Counted from the first letter of the stretch, positions 44,994 to 56,136 are shown. The stretch: 64,000 bases of DNA from Flavobacterium cheniae (GCF_004363695.1 NZ_SNZC01000003.1:278901-342900), one strand, 5' to 3'. Made by a program: numbers and translations. Notes: a model not told the origin generated them from the letters alone.

Positions 44994-46748
44994 ATGAAGA
45001 AATTAAATATAATCGCCTTAGTTTTAGTCGTATTCGGAATCCAATTTTCTTTTGCCCAAGTAAAAGATGAAAACATTGGTTCGGAAGTGGTAAACATTGT
45101 GAAACCATACACACCAACTATTTCAGATGCCTTTAAGGTAAAAGAAACGCCATTGTTAGATGACGAAGACAATCAGCAAAAAGAAGTAATTCAGTACAAT
45201 ATTTTCTCGTTTCCGGTTGCTTCAACGTTTACGCCAGCAAAAGGAAAAGCAGCTGGTGTGGACAAAATTGAAAAAGAAAAATTATACAACAATTACGCCA
45301 CGTTAGGTTTCGGAAATTACCCAACTATCAACGCAGAATTGTTCATTACACAAAATTTAAGTAGAAGCAATTACGTAGGCGGAATGTTACGTCATTTGTC
45401 GTCTCAAGGCGGAATTAAAGATTTGGTTTTAGATGATAAATTCTACAACACAAGTTTAGATGTAACGTACGGAGTTCGTGAACGCGATATGAGTTGGAAT
45501 GTAGATTTAGGCGTGAAAAACCAAATTTACAATTGGTACGGTTTACCAACAGAAACCATTTTCTTTGATGATCCAACGATTGCAGGAATCGATTCAAAAC
45601 AAACTTACAATACAATCGCTTTAGGCGGAAAAATGAGTTTTAAAGACGGAATTTTTAATGATGCTAGCATGCAATTCAAACGTTTTTCGGACGGATTGGA
45701 TTCAGGAGAAAATCGTTTTTTCATCAAGCCAAATTTCGATTTCGATGTGATGAATCAAAAAGTTAAAGCAGATTTCGTAGTAGATTATGTAGGTGGAAGT
45801 TTTGAAAGAATGTACGATGTAGATTCGGAATTAAAATACAGCACTATTATTGCAGGAACAAAACCAAGTATTTTATACCAACAAGATGATTTATCGGTTC
45901 AAATTGGAGCTGGAGTATATTATGCAACTGCAAAAATCAATGAAGAAAGTGATGGGAAGATTTTTATTTATCCAAACATCAAAGCATCTTATAAATTAGT
46001 AGGTGATATTTTAGTCGCTTACGCTGGAGCAGAAGGTGATTTAGAGCAAAATTCGTATGCTGATTTCGTAGATCAAAATCCGTTTGTCTCGCCAACGTTA
46101 TTTATTGCGCCAACGGATAATAAATTTGATTTGTATGTTGGGATGAAAGGTAAATTAGCCAATTCAGTAGCGTTCAATGTTAGAGCTTCTAATAAAAATC
46201 AAGCAGATAGAGCGTTATTTGTAAGCAATGGTTTTGATGGAACTGGAACAAATACAAATGGTTATGCTTATGGAAATTCATTCGGAGTTGTGTATGACGA
46301 TTTGAACACGCTAAGTATTTTCGGGGAATTGAAAGCCGATTTCTCTAAAAATGTAACTTTCGGAATCAACGGAACATACAATAATTACTCAACCGATACA
46401 CAAGCGGAAGCTTGGAATTTACCACAATTGAAAATTGGTTCAACCGTAGATTTTGATATCAACGAAAAATGGTACGCAGGAGCGAATGTGTTTTTTGTTG
46501 GCGAAAGAAAAGATTTAGTTTCAATTCAAGATGATTTAACGATTAATCCAGGAACTTTCACTACAACAGCAATAACTTTAGATAGCTATTTCGATTTGAA
46601 TGCTCACGTAGGCTACAAATACAACGCAAGATTAACCGCTTTCTTAAAAGGAAACAACTTGGCCAATCAACAATACAACCGTTGGGCAAATTTCCCAGTA
46701 CAAGGGATTCAGGTGTTGTTAGGGGCAAACTATAAGTTCGATTTCTAA
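44994..46748 (+). CDS. TonB-dependent-receptor-like outer-membrane beta-barrel protein
   Basis: A 584-residue protein with signal peptide MKKLNIIALVLVVFGIQFSFAQ. Residues ~85-584 have alternating amphipathic strands and end with VLLGANYKFDF, whose terminal Phe is the usual outer-membrane signal. Residues 25-85 (EVVNIVKPYTPTISDAFKVKETPL) are short and carry no recognisable TonB box or plug. I therefore call it barrel-only rather than a true receptor. The upstream large TPR gene is the probable operon partner. Confidence 0.82.
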   Translation: MKKLNIIALVLVVFGIQFSFAQVKDENIGSEVVNIVKPYTPTISDAFKVKETPLLDDEDNQQKEVIQYNIFSFPVASTFTPAKGKAAGVDKIEKEKLYNNYATLGFGNYPTINAELFITQNLSRSNYVGGMLRHLSSQGGIKDLVLDDKFYNTSLDVTYGVRERDMSWNVDLGVKNQIYNWYGLPTETIFFDDPTIAGIDSKQTYNTIALGGKMSFKDGIFNDASMQFKRFSDGLDSGENRFFIKPNFDFDVMNQKVKADFVVDYVGGSFERMYDVDSELKYSTIIAGTKPSILYQQDDLSVQIGAGVYYATAKINEESDGKIFIYPNIKASYKLVGDILVAYAGAEGDLEQNSYADFVDQNPFVSPTLFIAPTDNKFDLYVGMKGKLANSVAFNVRASNKNQADRALFVSNGFDGTGTNTNGYAYGNSFGVVYDDLNTLSIFGELKADFSKNVTFGINGTYNNYSTDTQAEAWNLPQLKIGSTVDFDINEKWYAGANVFFVGERKDLVSIQDDLTINPGTFTTTAITLDSYFDLNAHVGYKYNARLTAFLKGNNLANQQYNRWANFPVQGIQVLLGANYKFDF

Positions 46749-46832
46749 AACTTCAACATTCAAAATTCCAAGTTCGTTGTTCAATGTTAAAAAATTTTGA
46801 ATATTTAATTTTGAACAACGAATTTTGAAGTT
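46749..46832. repeat. Nested inverted repeat after the outer-membrane protein gene
   Basis: Perfect 12-bp arms (46773-46784 with 46811-46822) lie within 8-bp outer arms (46749-46756 with 46825-46832). The two arm pairs are not stacked without bulges (16 nt on the left, 2 nt on the right between them). There is no T-run right after it, so terminator function is unclear. Confidence 0.7.
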
Positions 46833-46875
46833 GAGTAATCGGTTTTATTAGGTTTTTAATCAGTAAAAAATCAAA

Positions 46876-47199
46876 ATGTATTTTAAATTTTTTATTCTAT
46901 CGGCTTTATTTTTTCTTTTGGTTTCTTGTGATGGCTTTCAGTCTATTGATGGAATGATTGTTGATAATGAAACACATAAGCCAATTTCTGATGTTCTGAT
47001 AACAGATTTTAAAAAGGGTGATACTCTAGGATTTACAGATGAACAAGGATATTTCGAAATCCATCAAATTAAAGGTTTTCCAATTGGTGATAAAGAATTA
47101 ACCGTTGTTATTTTTAAAAATGAATATATTCAAGATACAATTACTTTTATTAATAATGAAAACAGGTTTGTGAAATTGGTAAGAATAGCAGAAAAATAA
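46876..47199 (+). CDS. Small lipoprotein with carboxypeptidase-regulatory-like domain
   Basis: A 107-residue lipoprotein: MYFKFFILSALFFLLVSC is a signal peptide with the acylated Cys at residue 18. The mature part DGMIVDNETHKPISDVLITDFKKGDTLGFTDEQGYFEIHQI is a single CarboxypepD_reg/DUF2606-like beta-sandwich as found in many Bacteroidota surface proteins. Predicted at the outer membrane or periplasm. It is separated from the beta-barrel gene by the inverted repeat. Function unknown. Confidence 0.75.
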   Translation: MYFKFFILSALFFLLVSCDGFQSIDGMIVDNETHKPISDVLITDFKKGDTLGFTDEQGYFEIHQIKGFPIGDKELTVVIFKNEYIQDTITFINNENRFVKLVRIAEK

Positions 47200-47238
47200 T
47201 AAACTTAGCACCTTACATTACGAACTTTGCTATAAACC

Positions 47239-47688
47239 ATGACATTCAAACAAAAAATAAAATCCCATTATCAAAACCTATTATCTGAAAAAATAAGCGA
47301 ATTGCGTTTTATGATTTCCGATTTAGCTCAAGATGCGCAAAACGATGCGAAAGGTTCGGCTGGCGATAAGCACGAAACCGCTTTATCGATGATGCATTTG
47401 GAGCAAGAAAAACTCAATCAAAAATTAGCAGAAATCATCGGTCAAAAAAATAGCGTTGATAAAATTGATGCGGATGCAATTCATACCAAAGTTGCTCTGG
47501 GAAGTTTAGTTCAAACCAATGAAATGCTGTTTTATATCAGCGCCGCTTTGCCAAAAATCCAACTCGAAAATAAGACGATAATTGCTGTTTCACCACAATC
47601 GCCATTAGGAAGTCAATTAATGGGGAAAAGTCTCGGAGATGAGGTTGAAATCAATAACAATCGATTCCAAATTAAAGCAATTGAATAA
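47239..47688 (+). CDS. Hypothetical protein with GreA/GreB-like C-terminal domain
   Basis: A 149-residue cytosolic protein. Residues 1-75 are two helices (HYQNLLSEKISELRFMISDLAQDAQNDAKGSAGDKHETALSMM) like the Gre coiled coil, and residues ~100-149 (IIAVSPQSPLGSQLMGKSLGDEVEINNNRFQIKAIE) resemble the Gre C-terminal domain with its P-L-G-x-x-L-x-G-K-x-x-G-D-E motif. This is not classical GreA, which is also expected elsewhere in the genome. It may bind RNA polymerase. It has its own terminator. Confidence 0.7.
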   Translation: MTFKQKIKSHYQNLLSEKISELRFMISDLAQDAQNDAKGSAGDKHETALSMMHLEQEKLNQKLAEIIGQKNSVDKIDADAIHTKVALGSLVQTNEMLFYISAALPKIQLENKTIIAVSPQSPLGSQLMGKSLGDEVEINNNRFQIKAIE

Positions 47689-47693
47689 AATGT

Positions 47694-47715
47694 AAACCAC
47701 TCACTCGAGTGGTTT
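47694..47715 (+). terminator. Terminator of the Gre-like gene
   Basis: A perfect 9-bp stem (47694-47702 with 47707-47715), 4-nt loop and T-run. Confidence 0.9.
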
Positions 47716-47923
47716 TTTTATGATTTGTAACCAAAACAAACTCAAAACCACTTTTAAAGTTTCTGATTTAATTAAAAAATCGTTTTTTAGTTATGTATTG
47801 TAACTAAAATTGATTTTAAGGTTTATTATTTAAACTTATATATTCAATTTTGCTTCATCAAATTAAGTGAATCATTTATATCACTTAAATAATTAAACAT
47901 TTCAACGATTAAACTTAAAGATT

Positions 47924-49540
47924 ATGTGTGGAATATTAGCCATTATAGGAAAAGGAAAAGAAGCAACATTAGTACAGCAATTGTCTAAAAGAATGAGCCA
48001 TCGTGGTCCAGATGAAAGTGATATTTATGTAACCGAGAAAGGTCACATTTTGGCGCACGAGCGCTTGTCAATTGTCGATTTGCATACTGGAAAACAACCC
48101 ATTCAAGGAACCGGTTCCGCTTGGATGGTACATAATGGCGAAATATACAATCACAAAAAGTTAAGAGAAACAACTTTAAAACACCACACATTTAGAACTA
48201 CATCTGATTCAGAGGTTATCGTGCATTTGTATGAAGAGTTTGGTTACGATTTCTGTGATATGTTAGACGGAATTTTCGCTCTAATCGTTATCGATGGTGA
48301 TGATTATATCGTAGCTCGCGACCCGCTTGGAGTAAAACCTTTGTATTACGGTATGGATGAAAGAGGCCGCTTGTATTTTGCTTCCGAAATGAAAGCGATT
48401 ACCGACCAATGTAAGTCATTCTCAACATTTCCTCCAGGACACTATTACACCGAAAAAACAGGTTTTGTGAAATATTACAAACCAGAATGGGAATGGCATG
48501 AACCGGCAGTTGAAAAATTAGATTTACAAGCATTACAATCGAGTTTAACTCAAGCAGTTGAAAAACGATTAATGTGCGATGTGCCATTTGGAGTATTGCT
48601 TTCTGGAGGATTAGATTCTTCTTTAATTGCTTCAATTACTTCAAGATTGTTAGAAGGAACTGGACAAGAATTACATTCGTTTTCTATCGGATTAGATGCT
48701 TCTGCTCCAGATTTAGTTGCAGCAAAAAAAGTAGCGGATTTCATTGGAACTACACACCATGAAATTCATTTCACAGTCGAACAAGGAATCGAAATTTTAG
48801 ATAAATTGATTTGGCATTTGGAAACGTATGATGTAACGTCAATTCGTGCGAGTACGCCAATGTATTTCTTGTCGAAAGCGATTACCGAAAAAGGAATCAA
48901 AATGGTGTTATCAGGAGAAGGAGCAGACGAAATTTTCGGTGGTTATTTGTATTTCCGAAATGCACCATCGGTATTAGATTTCCAAAAAGAAACTATCGAA
49001 CGTGTTCAAAAGTTATTTACAGCCGATTTGCTTCGTGCCGATAAATCAACCATGGCGCACGGATTAGAAGCGAGAGTACCGTTTTTAGATAAAGCATTTT
49101 TGGATTTGGCGATTAAAATTCAACCCGAAGAAAAAATGCCAAAAACCTATGACGGAATTGAAAAATATATTTTAAGAAAAGCATTTGATACACCTGAAAA
49201 GCCCTTTTTGCCCGAAGAGATTTTATGGCGTCAGAAAGAACAATTTTCTGATGGAGTAGGTTACAACTGGATTGATACTTTAATCGAGTATTGTTCAAGT
49301 CAAGTAACGGATGAAGAATTTGAAAAAGCAAAACTGTTCTTTCCTTATAATACGCCAGTTACGAAAGAAGCGTTTTATTATAGAAGAATTTTTCATAAGC
49401 ATTTTCCGCAAGATAGTGCGGCACAAACAGTTCGCAAATGGATTCCAAAATGGCAAGAAAACCAAGATCCAAGTGGTAGAGCAAATGCAGCTCACGTGAA
49501 AGCGGATGTGTCTATTGCAGTAGAAAAAGAAGTGGTTTAG
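47924..49540 (+). CDS. asnB: Asparagine synthase B (glutamine-hydrolysing)
   Basis: A 538-residue class II glutamine amidotransferase plus synthetase. The mature N-terminal nucleophile Cys2 (MCGILAIIG) starts the glutaminase; MSHRGPDESDIY and VHNGEIYNHKKLRE are its other motifs. The synthetase domain has GVLLSGGLDSSLIASI (ATP pyrophosphate loop, residue ~228), SFSIGLDASAPDL and GEGADEIFGGY. It makes asparagine from aspartate, glutamine and ATP. The 235-bp gap upstream shows no regulatory element I can name, apart from the terminator of the previous gene. Very secure. Confidence 0.97.
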   Translation: MCGILAIIGKGKEATLVQQLSKRMSHRGPDESDIYVTEKGHILAHERLSIVDLHTGKQPIQGTGSAWMVHNGEIYNHKKLRETTLKHHTFRTTSDSEVIVHLYEEFGYDFCDMLDGIFALIVIDGDDYIVARDPLGVKPLYYGMDERGRLYFASEMKAITDQCKSFSTFPPGHYYTEKTGFVKYYKPEWEWHEPAVEKLDLQALQSSLTQAVEKRLMCDVPFGVLLSGGLDSSLIASITSRLLEGTGQELHSFSIGLDASAPDLVAAKKVADFIGTTHHEIHFTVEQGIEILDKLIWHLETYDVTSIRASTPMYFLSKAITEKGIKMVLSGEGADEIFGGYLYFRNAPSVLDFQKETIERVQKLFTADLLRADKSTMAHGLEARVPFLDKAFLDLAIKIQPEEKMPKTYDGIEKYILRKAFDTPEKPFLPEEILWRQKEQFSDGVGYNWIDTLIEYCSSQVTDEEFEKAKLFFPYNTPVTKEAFYYRRIFHKHFPQDSAAQTVRKWIPKWQENQDPSGRANAAHVKADVSIAVEKEVV

Positions 49541-49571
49541 TATTTTTTATTAGGTTTGTTGTTTTGAAAGG

Positions 49572-49596
49572 CCTCTTTAATTTCGCTTTAAAGAGG
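49572..49596 (+). terminator. Terminator of asnB
   Basis: A 9-bp stem (49572-49580 with 49588-49596), 7-nt loop and an eight-T run. Confidence 0.88.
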
Positions 49597-49758
49597 TTTT
49601 TTTTATTTCTTCTGTTTTGAGGAAATTAAAAAATTATCAAAAATTTAAAATAAGGCTATTTTTATTCGATTTAAGGCACTTTTGTCAAAAATTAACAATT
49701 GTTGATAACTTAGTGTTGAGTTGCTATGGTTTTTATTTCTTCTTTTTGTCTATTTACT

Positions 49759-49766
49759 TATATTTG
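49759..49766 (+). promoter_or_regulatory. Predicted -7 element of gyrB
   Basis: TATATTTG is an exact match 34 bp before the ATG. A TTTG at 49745-49748 is too close (10 bp) to act as the usual -33 box. Confidence 0.4.
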
Positions 49767-49770
49767 TTGA

Positions 49771-51741
<1,971 letters not shown>

Positions 51742-51770
51742 TATTTCATTAGTATAAACAGATAAATCAT

Positions 51771-51866
51771 ATGTCTTTTTATCAAGAACAAATATTTTAT
51801 CAAGAACAAATATTTGCTTTTGGTAAATTTGTCAACGGAAATATTGGAGTTCAATATCAATTTTAA
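51771..51866 (+). pseudogene. 31-codon remnant resembling an outer-membrane protein C-terminus
   Basis: An ATG at 51771 opens a 31-codon frame (MSFYQEQIFYQEQIF..., ending GNIGVQYQF then TAA). The last nine residues look like the final beta-strand of an outer-membrane barrel with C-terminal Phe. Codons 3-14 come from two exact 18-bp tandem copies (51778-51813), each giving FYQEQI. It has no signal peptide. It may be the 3' remnant of a lost gene, or chance; I cannot tell. Confidence 0.35.
51778..51813 (+). repeat. Two exact tandem copies of an 18-bp unit
   Basis: Units at 51778-51795 and 51796-51813 are identical. A multiple of three keeps the small reading frame open across both copies. Confidence 0.95.
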
Positions 51867-51896
51867 TTTTTATAAATATTTAATATACACAACAAA

Positions 51897-52829
51897 ATGA
51901 AAGTAACAATAGTAGGTGCGGGTAACGTGGGTGCAACATGTGCAGATGTTATTTCGTACAGAGGAATCGCAAGCGAAGTAGTATTAGTTGACATTAAAGA
52001 AGGTTTTGCAGAAGGTAAAGCTATGGATATTATGCAATGTGCTACAACAACTGTATTCAACACACAATTGAGCGGAACAACAGGAGATTATTCTAAAACA
52101 GCAGGAAGTGATGTAGTAGTTATTACATCTGGAATTCCTAGAAAACCAGGAATGACTCGTGAAGAATTAATCGGAATCAACGCTGGAATCGTTAAATCAG
52201 TTGCTGATAATGTATTAACTCATTCGCCAAATGCAATTATTGTAGTAGTGTCAAATCCAATGGATACAATGACGTATTTAACATTAAAAGCAACAGGATT
52301 ACCTAAACACAGAGTAATTGGAATGGGTGGCGCTTTAGATAGCTCACGTTTCAAATATTTCTTGTCAAAAGCATTAGATAAACCAGCTAATGATATTCAA
52401 GGTATGGTTATTGGAGGTCACGGTGATACTACTATGATTCCGTTAACTCGTTTAGCTTCTTACAATGGTGTTCCAGTTTCTAATTTCTTATCTCAAGCTG
52501 AGTTAGATAAAGTAGCTGCTGATACTATGGTTGGTGGTGCTACTTTAACAGGTTTATTAGGAACTTCTGCTTGGTATGCGCCAGGAGCTTCTGTAGCGTA
52601 TTTAGTAGATAGTATTTTAAACGATCAAAAACGTATGATTCCATGTTCAGTATTCTTAGAAGGTGAGTACGGACAAGAAGATATTTGTATGGGAGTTCCA
52701 TGTATTATTGGTAAAAATGGTATCGAAAAAATCGTTGATGTGCAATTAAATGATGCAGAAAAAGCATTATTTGCTAAAAGTGCAGACGCAGTTCGTAATA
52801 TGAATGCCGATTTAAAATCAGTATTGTAA
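51897..52829 (+). CDS. mdh: Malate dehydrogenase (LDH-like type)
   Basis: A 310-residue NAD-dependent enzyme of the LDH-like MDH group that interconverts malate and oxaloacetate. MKVTIVGAGNVGATCADVIS carries the dinucleotide-binding GxGxxG; VITSGIPRKPGMTREEL supplies the mobile loop Arg residues; VVSNPMDTMTYL; GMGGALDSSRFKYFL; and the catalytic His in GGHGDTTMIPLTRL near residue 178. Lies after gyrB but with an intervening 155-bp gap holding the small OMP-like frame. Confidence 0.97.
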   Translation: MKVTIVGAGNVGATCADVISYRGIASEVVLVDIKEGFAEGKAMDIMQCATTTVFNTQLSGTTGDYSKTAGSDVVVITSGIPRKPGMTREELIGINAGIVKSVADNVLTHSPNAIIVVVSNPMDTMTYLTLKATGLPKHRVIGMGGALDSSRFKYFLSKALDKPANDIQGMVIGGHGDTTMIPLTRLASYNGVPVSNFLSQAELDKVAADTMVGGATLTGLLGTSAWYAPGASVAYLVDSILNDQKRMIPCSVFLEGEYGQEDICMGVPCIIGKNGIEKIVDVQLNDAEKALFAKSADAVRNMNADLKSVL

Positions 52830-52851
52830 TTTTACATCAAAATAGAATTGA

Positions 52852-52877
52852 AAAACTGTCAAGAAATTGGCAGTTTT
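52852..52877 (+). terminator. Terminator of mdh
   Basis: An 11-bp stem with one G-T pair (52852-52862 with 52867-52877), a GAAA tetraloop (GNRA type) and a T-run. Confidence 0.92.
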
Positions 52878-53130
52878 TTTTTGTTATTGCTATTTTTAAA
52901 AAAAGGTTTGAAAAAGGATTTTTGCTTTAAATTAATAAGTTTTCAACAATAAATAAAGGAATGTGAAATACTTTTTTAAGTTGCAAGTCTTTCATTATTA
53001 GGTTGTAATAGCGTTTTGTGATTAAACTTGGATAAAAAGGGTATTTTAATCCAAAATAAAATTGCTTAATCCTATTGTAAATTATATATTTGTCCGTTTT
53101 TATAAAATAGAATAAATAAAATTTAGAATA
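52878..53130. other. Gap between mdh and secDF: no gene seen
   Basis: Of the 301-bp gap, the first 48 bases hold the mdh terminator and the end holds the secDF promoter. I see no RNA gene or conserved protein between them. An 88-codon minus-strand frame runs through it but overlaps secDF and lacks family features. Confidence 0.6.
53062..53092 (+). promoter_or_regulatory. Predicted promoter of secDF
   Basis: TTG (53062-53064), a 20-bp spacer and TATATTTG (53085-53092) fit the Bacteroidota consensus. The ATG follows 38 bp after the -7 box. Confidence 0.6.
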
Positions 53131-56055
53131 ATGCAGAATAGAGGACTTATTAAATTTTTCGCAATTATCTTTGCTTTGGTATGTGTATACCAACTTTCTT
53201 TTACTTTCGTAGCGAATAGTATTGTTTCTGATGCAAAAGCTTTTGCAAAAGGAGATACGGCTAAAGAATTACGCTATTTAGATTCTATAGGGAAAGAAGA
53301 AGTATACTTAGGACATACTTACAAAGAAGTTACTAATAACCAAATCAACAAAGGTCTTGACTTAGAAGGAGGATTGAACGTAATCCTTCAGATTTCGGTT
53401 AAAGACGTTTTAAAAGGATTGGCTAACGATTCTAAAAATCCAGCTTTCAACAAAGCACTTGCTGATGCAAAAACAAATCAAAAAGGAAATCAGGATTTTA
53501 TTGATGCTTTCTTTGAAGCTGCAAACGCTGGTAATGTAAGATTATCAGCTGCTGATGTTTTTGGAAACAGAAACTTAGATGAAGTTATCAAATTTGATAT
53601 GACCAACAAACAAGTTGAGCCTATCATCAAACAAAAAGTTCAAGAATCAGTAGAAAGTGCTTTCAAAGTATTGAGAGAGCGTATCGATAAATTTGGTGTA
53701 ACTCAGCCTAACATTCAATTATTAGGAAATTCTGGTAGAATCTTGGTAGAATTACCAGGAGCTAAAGATGTAGACCGTATTAAAAAATTATTACAAAGTA
53801 CTGCTCAATTAGAGTTTTGGGAAACATATAAAATTGAAGAAGTTGGACAATATTTAATGGCTGTTGAAGAGGCATTAAAGAAAACAGAAGTAGCTGTTAA
53901 AGCGGCTCCAACTAAAACTACAGGTATCGATTCGTTATTAACTGACAAAGCAGATACAACTGCTGCAGCTGGTACAAGTCCATTCTTAGGTAAAATGTTA
54001 GCTCCAGGTCAACAAGGTGCTCCACACGTTGGAACATTTGCAACTAAAGATACTGCAGCAATCAACGGTTATTTAAAAAGAGCCGATATCAAAGCTTTAT
54101 TACCAGCTAATTTGACAAATATTAGATTTGCTTGGGGTAAAACAAACGAGAAAAATCCAGATATTACAGATTTATATGCATTAAAAGGAACAAGAGATAA
54201 TGTTGCTCCTTTAAGTGGTGGTGTAATTGTTGATGCAAAAGATACTTTTGATCAGATGGGTAAACCAGCCGTTTCAATGCAAATGAATGGTAATGGATCA
54301 AGAAAATGGGAACAAATTACTGGAGCAGTTTCGCAACAAGGAAATGCTATTGCAATTGTTTTAGATAATATTGTTTACTCTGCACCAGGTGTAAGTAAAG
54401 GAGCTATTACTGGAGGTCAATCAGAAATTTCAGGTAACTTCACAATTGATGAAACTAAAGATTTAGCAAACATCTTAAGAGCAGGTAAATTACCAGCTGC
54501 AGCAGAAATTGTTCAATCAGAAGTTGTTGGTCCATCATTAGGTCAAGAAGCTATTGATAATGGTATGTTATCATTCGTTATTGGTTTTGGTTTAGTATTA
54601 TTATGGATGGTAGTTTACTACGGTAAAACTGGATTCTATGCTAACTTAGCTTTGTTGGTAAACATCTTGTTCATTTTTGGAACTTTAGCAAGTTTTGGTG
54701 CTGTATTAACATTGCCAGGTATCGCAGGTATCGTATTAACAATCGGTATGGCAGTAGATGCTAACGTAATCATATTTGAAAGAGCAAAAGAGGAATTAGA
54801 TAATGGTAAATCAGTTCAAGAAGCTACTGATTATGCATTTACTTGGAAAGGGGCAATGTCATCTATTATTGATGCCAATGTTACTACAGCGATTACAGCT
54901 ATTATCTTATTAGTTTTTGGAACAGGACCAATTCAAGGTTTTGCTACTACATTATTAATTGGTATTTTCACTTCTGTAATTACTGCAGTTTTTGTAACAA
55001 GAATGTTCTTAGATTGGAGTTTAAGCAGAAACGAAAAATTAGCATATTCAACTTCGTTAACTAAAACATGGTTTAAAAATTTAAATATCGATTTCTTAGG
55101 GAAAAAGAAAATTGCTTATGTAGTTTCAGGTATTCTAATTGCATTAAGTATTTTCTCTTTAGCTACTAAAGGATTAAACCAAGGTGTAGATTTCGTAGGA
55201 GGTAGAACATACCAAGTACGTTTTGATAAAGCAGTTTCTGCACCAGATGTTGCAGCTGATTTAGTAGCTGTTTTTGGAAGTGCTGAAGCTAAAATTTATG
55301 GTGGTAATAATCAGTTAAAAATTACTACTAAATATAAAATTGAAGAAGAAGGAGAAGGAGTTGATAAAGAAGTAAACCAAAAATTATATGAAGGTTTAAA
55401 GAAACATTTACCTGCGGATTTAACTTACGATAAGTTTGCTAACTTATACGAAGGAAAACAAATTGGAATTTTATCATCTGCTAAAGTAACAGGAACAATT
55501 TCTAAAGACATTAAAACAAACTCTTTATGGGCAGTTTTAGGTTCGTTATTTGTGGTGTTTGTTTACTTAATGATTAGCTTCCGTAAATGGCAATTTGGTT
55601 TGGCTGCGGTTGTAGCAGTTGCGCATGACGTAATTATTGTATTAGGTATTTTCTCATTCTTCTATACTATTTTACCATTTAACATGGAGATTGATCAAGC
55701 GTTTATCGCAGCAATCTTAACGGTAATTGGATATTCCTTGAATGATACCGTAATTGTATTTGATAGAGTACGTGAATACTTAGATTACAATTCGTCACCA
55801 GATTTCAAAGGATTAGTAAATAAAGCGTTAAATACTACATTAAGTAGAACTATCAATACTTCTGCTACTACGTTAGTGGTATTAGTGGCTATCTTCATCT
55901 TTGGAGGTGAAACAATTAGAGGTTTCGTATTTGCCATCTTAGTGGGTATCTTAGTTGGAACTTACTCTTCGTTGTTCATTGCAACTCCAGTGATGCAAGA
56001 TACAATTGGTGATAAAGAAGGTCGTAAAATGGCTGAATTCAAAAAAGAAGACTAA
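53131..56055 (+). CDS. secDF: Fused protein translocase subunit SecDF
   Basis: A 974-residue fusion of SecD (residues ~1-635) and SecF (~650-974), the standard arrangement in Bacteroidota. It uses proton-motive force to help SecYEG translocate proteins. SecD part: NKGLDLEGGLNVILQI near residue 75, VTQPNIQLLGNSGRILVELPGA, KGAITGGQSEISGNFTIDETKDLANILRAGKLPA, and GIVLTIGMAVDANVIIFERAKEEL in TM4. SecF part: NQGVDFVGGRTYQVRF, and AAILTVIGYSLNDTVIVFDRVREYL. Twelve membrane segments are expected. A ~70-residue Ala/Thr-rich insertion (EVAVKAAPTKTTGIDSLLTDKADTTAAAG, ~250-320) is loop-like. Confidence 0.97.
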   Translation: MQNRGLIKFFAIIFALVCVYQLSFTFVANSIVSDAKAFAKGDTAKELRYLDSIGKEEVYLGHTYKEVTNNQINKGLDLEGGLNVILQISVKDVLKGLANDSKNPAFNKALADAKTNQKGNQDFIDAFFEAANAGNVRLSAADVFGNRNLDEVIKFDMTNKQVEPIIKQKVQESVESAFKVLRERIDKFGVTQPNIQLLGNSGRILVELPGAKDVDRIKKLLQSTAQLEFWETYKIEEVGQYLMAVEEALKKTEVAVKAAPTKTTGIDSLLTDKADTTAAAGTSPFLGKMLAPGQQGAPHVGTFATKDTAAINGYLKRADIKALLPANLTNIRFAWGKTNEKNPDITDLYALKGTRDNVAPLSGGVIVDAKDTFDQMGKPAVSMQMNGNGSRKWEQITGAVSQQGNAIAIVLDNIVYSAPGVSKGAITGGQSEISGNFTIDETKDLANILRAGKLPAAAEIVQSEVVGPSLGQEAIDNGMLSFVIGFGLVLLWMVVYYGKTGFYANLALLVNILFIFGTLASFGAVLTLPGIAGIVLTIGMAVDANVIIFERAKEELDNGKSVQEATDYAFTWKGAMSSIIDANVTTAITAIILLVFGTGPIQGFATTLLIGIFTSVITAVFVTRMFLDWSLSRNEKLAYSTSLTKTWFKNLNIDFLGKKKIAYVVSGILIALSIFSLATKGLNQGVDFVGGRTYQVRFDKAVSAPDVAADLVAVFGSAEAKIYGGNNQLKITTKYKIEEEGEGVDKEVNQKLYEGLKKHLPADLTYDKFANLYEGKQIGILSSAKVTGTISKDIKTNSLWAVLGSLFVVFVYLMISFRKWQFGLAAVVAVAHDVIIVLGIFSFFYTILPFNMEIDQAFIAAILTVIGYSLNDTVIVFDRVREYLDYNSSPDFKGLVNKALNTTLSRTINTSATTLVVLVAIFIFGGETIRGFVFAILVGILVGTYSSLFIATPVMQDTIGDKEGRKMAEFKKED

Positions 56056-56077
56056 ATAATTAGTTTATATTATATTG

Positions 56078-56105
56078 AAAAGTCCTGATTTATATCAGGA
56101 CTTTT
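56078..56105 (+). terminator. Terminator of secDF
   Basis: A perfect 11-bp stem (56078-56088 with 56095-56105), 6-nt loop and T-run. Confidence 0.92.
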
Positions 56106-56136
56106 TTTATATTTATAATTCTAAAAATGGTAAATT

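Noticed and set aside
49681..49710. AACAATTGTT palindrome upstream of gyrB as a possible operator
   Set aside because: It is a short palindrome of the kind expected by chance in A+T-rich spacer, and I know no regulator with this site in this group.
52927..53193. 88-codon minus-strand frame between mdh and secDF
   Set aside because: It overlaps the secDF promoter and first codons and has no recognisable motif; its Tyr/Phe/Ile-rich content is what A+T-rich spacer DNA gives.
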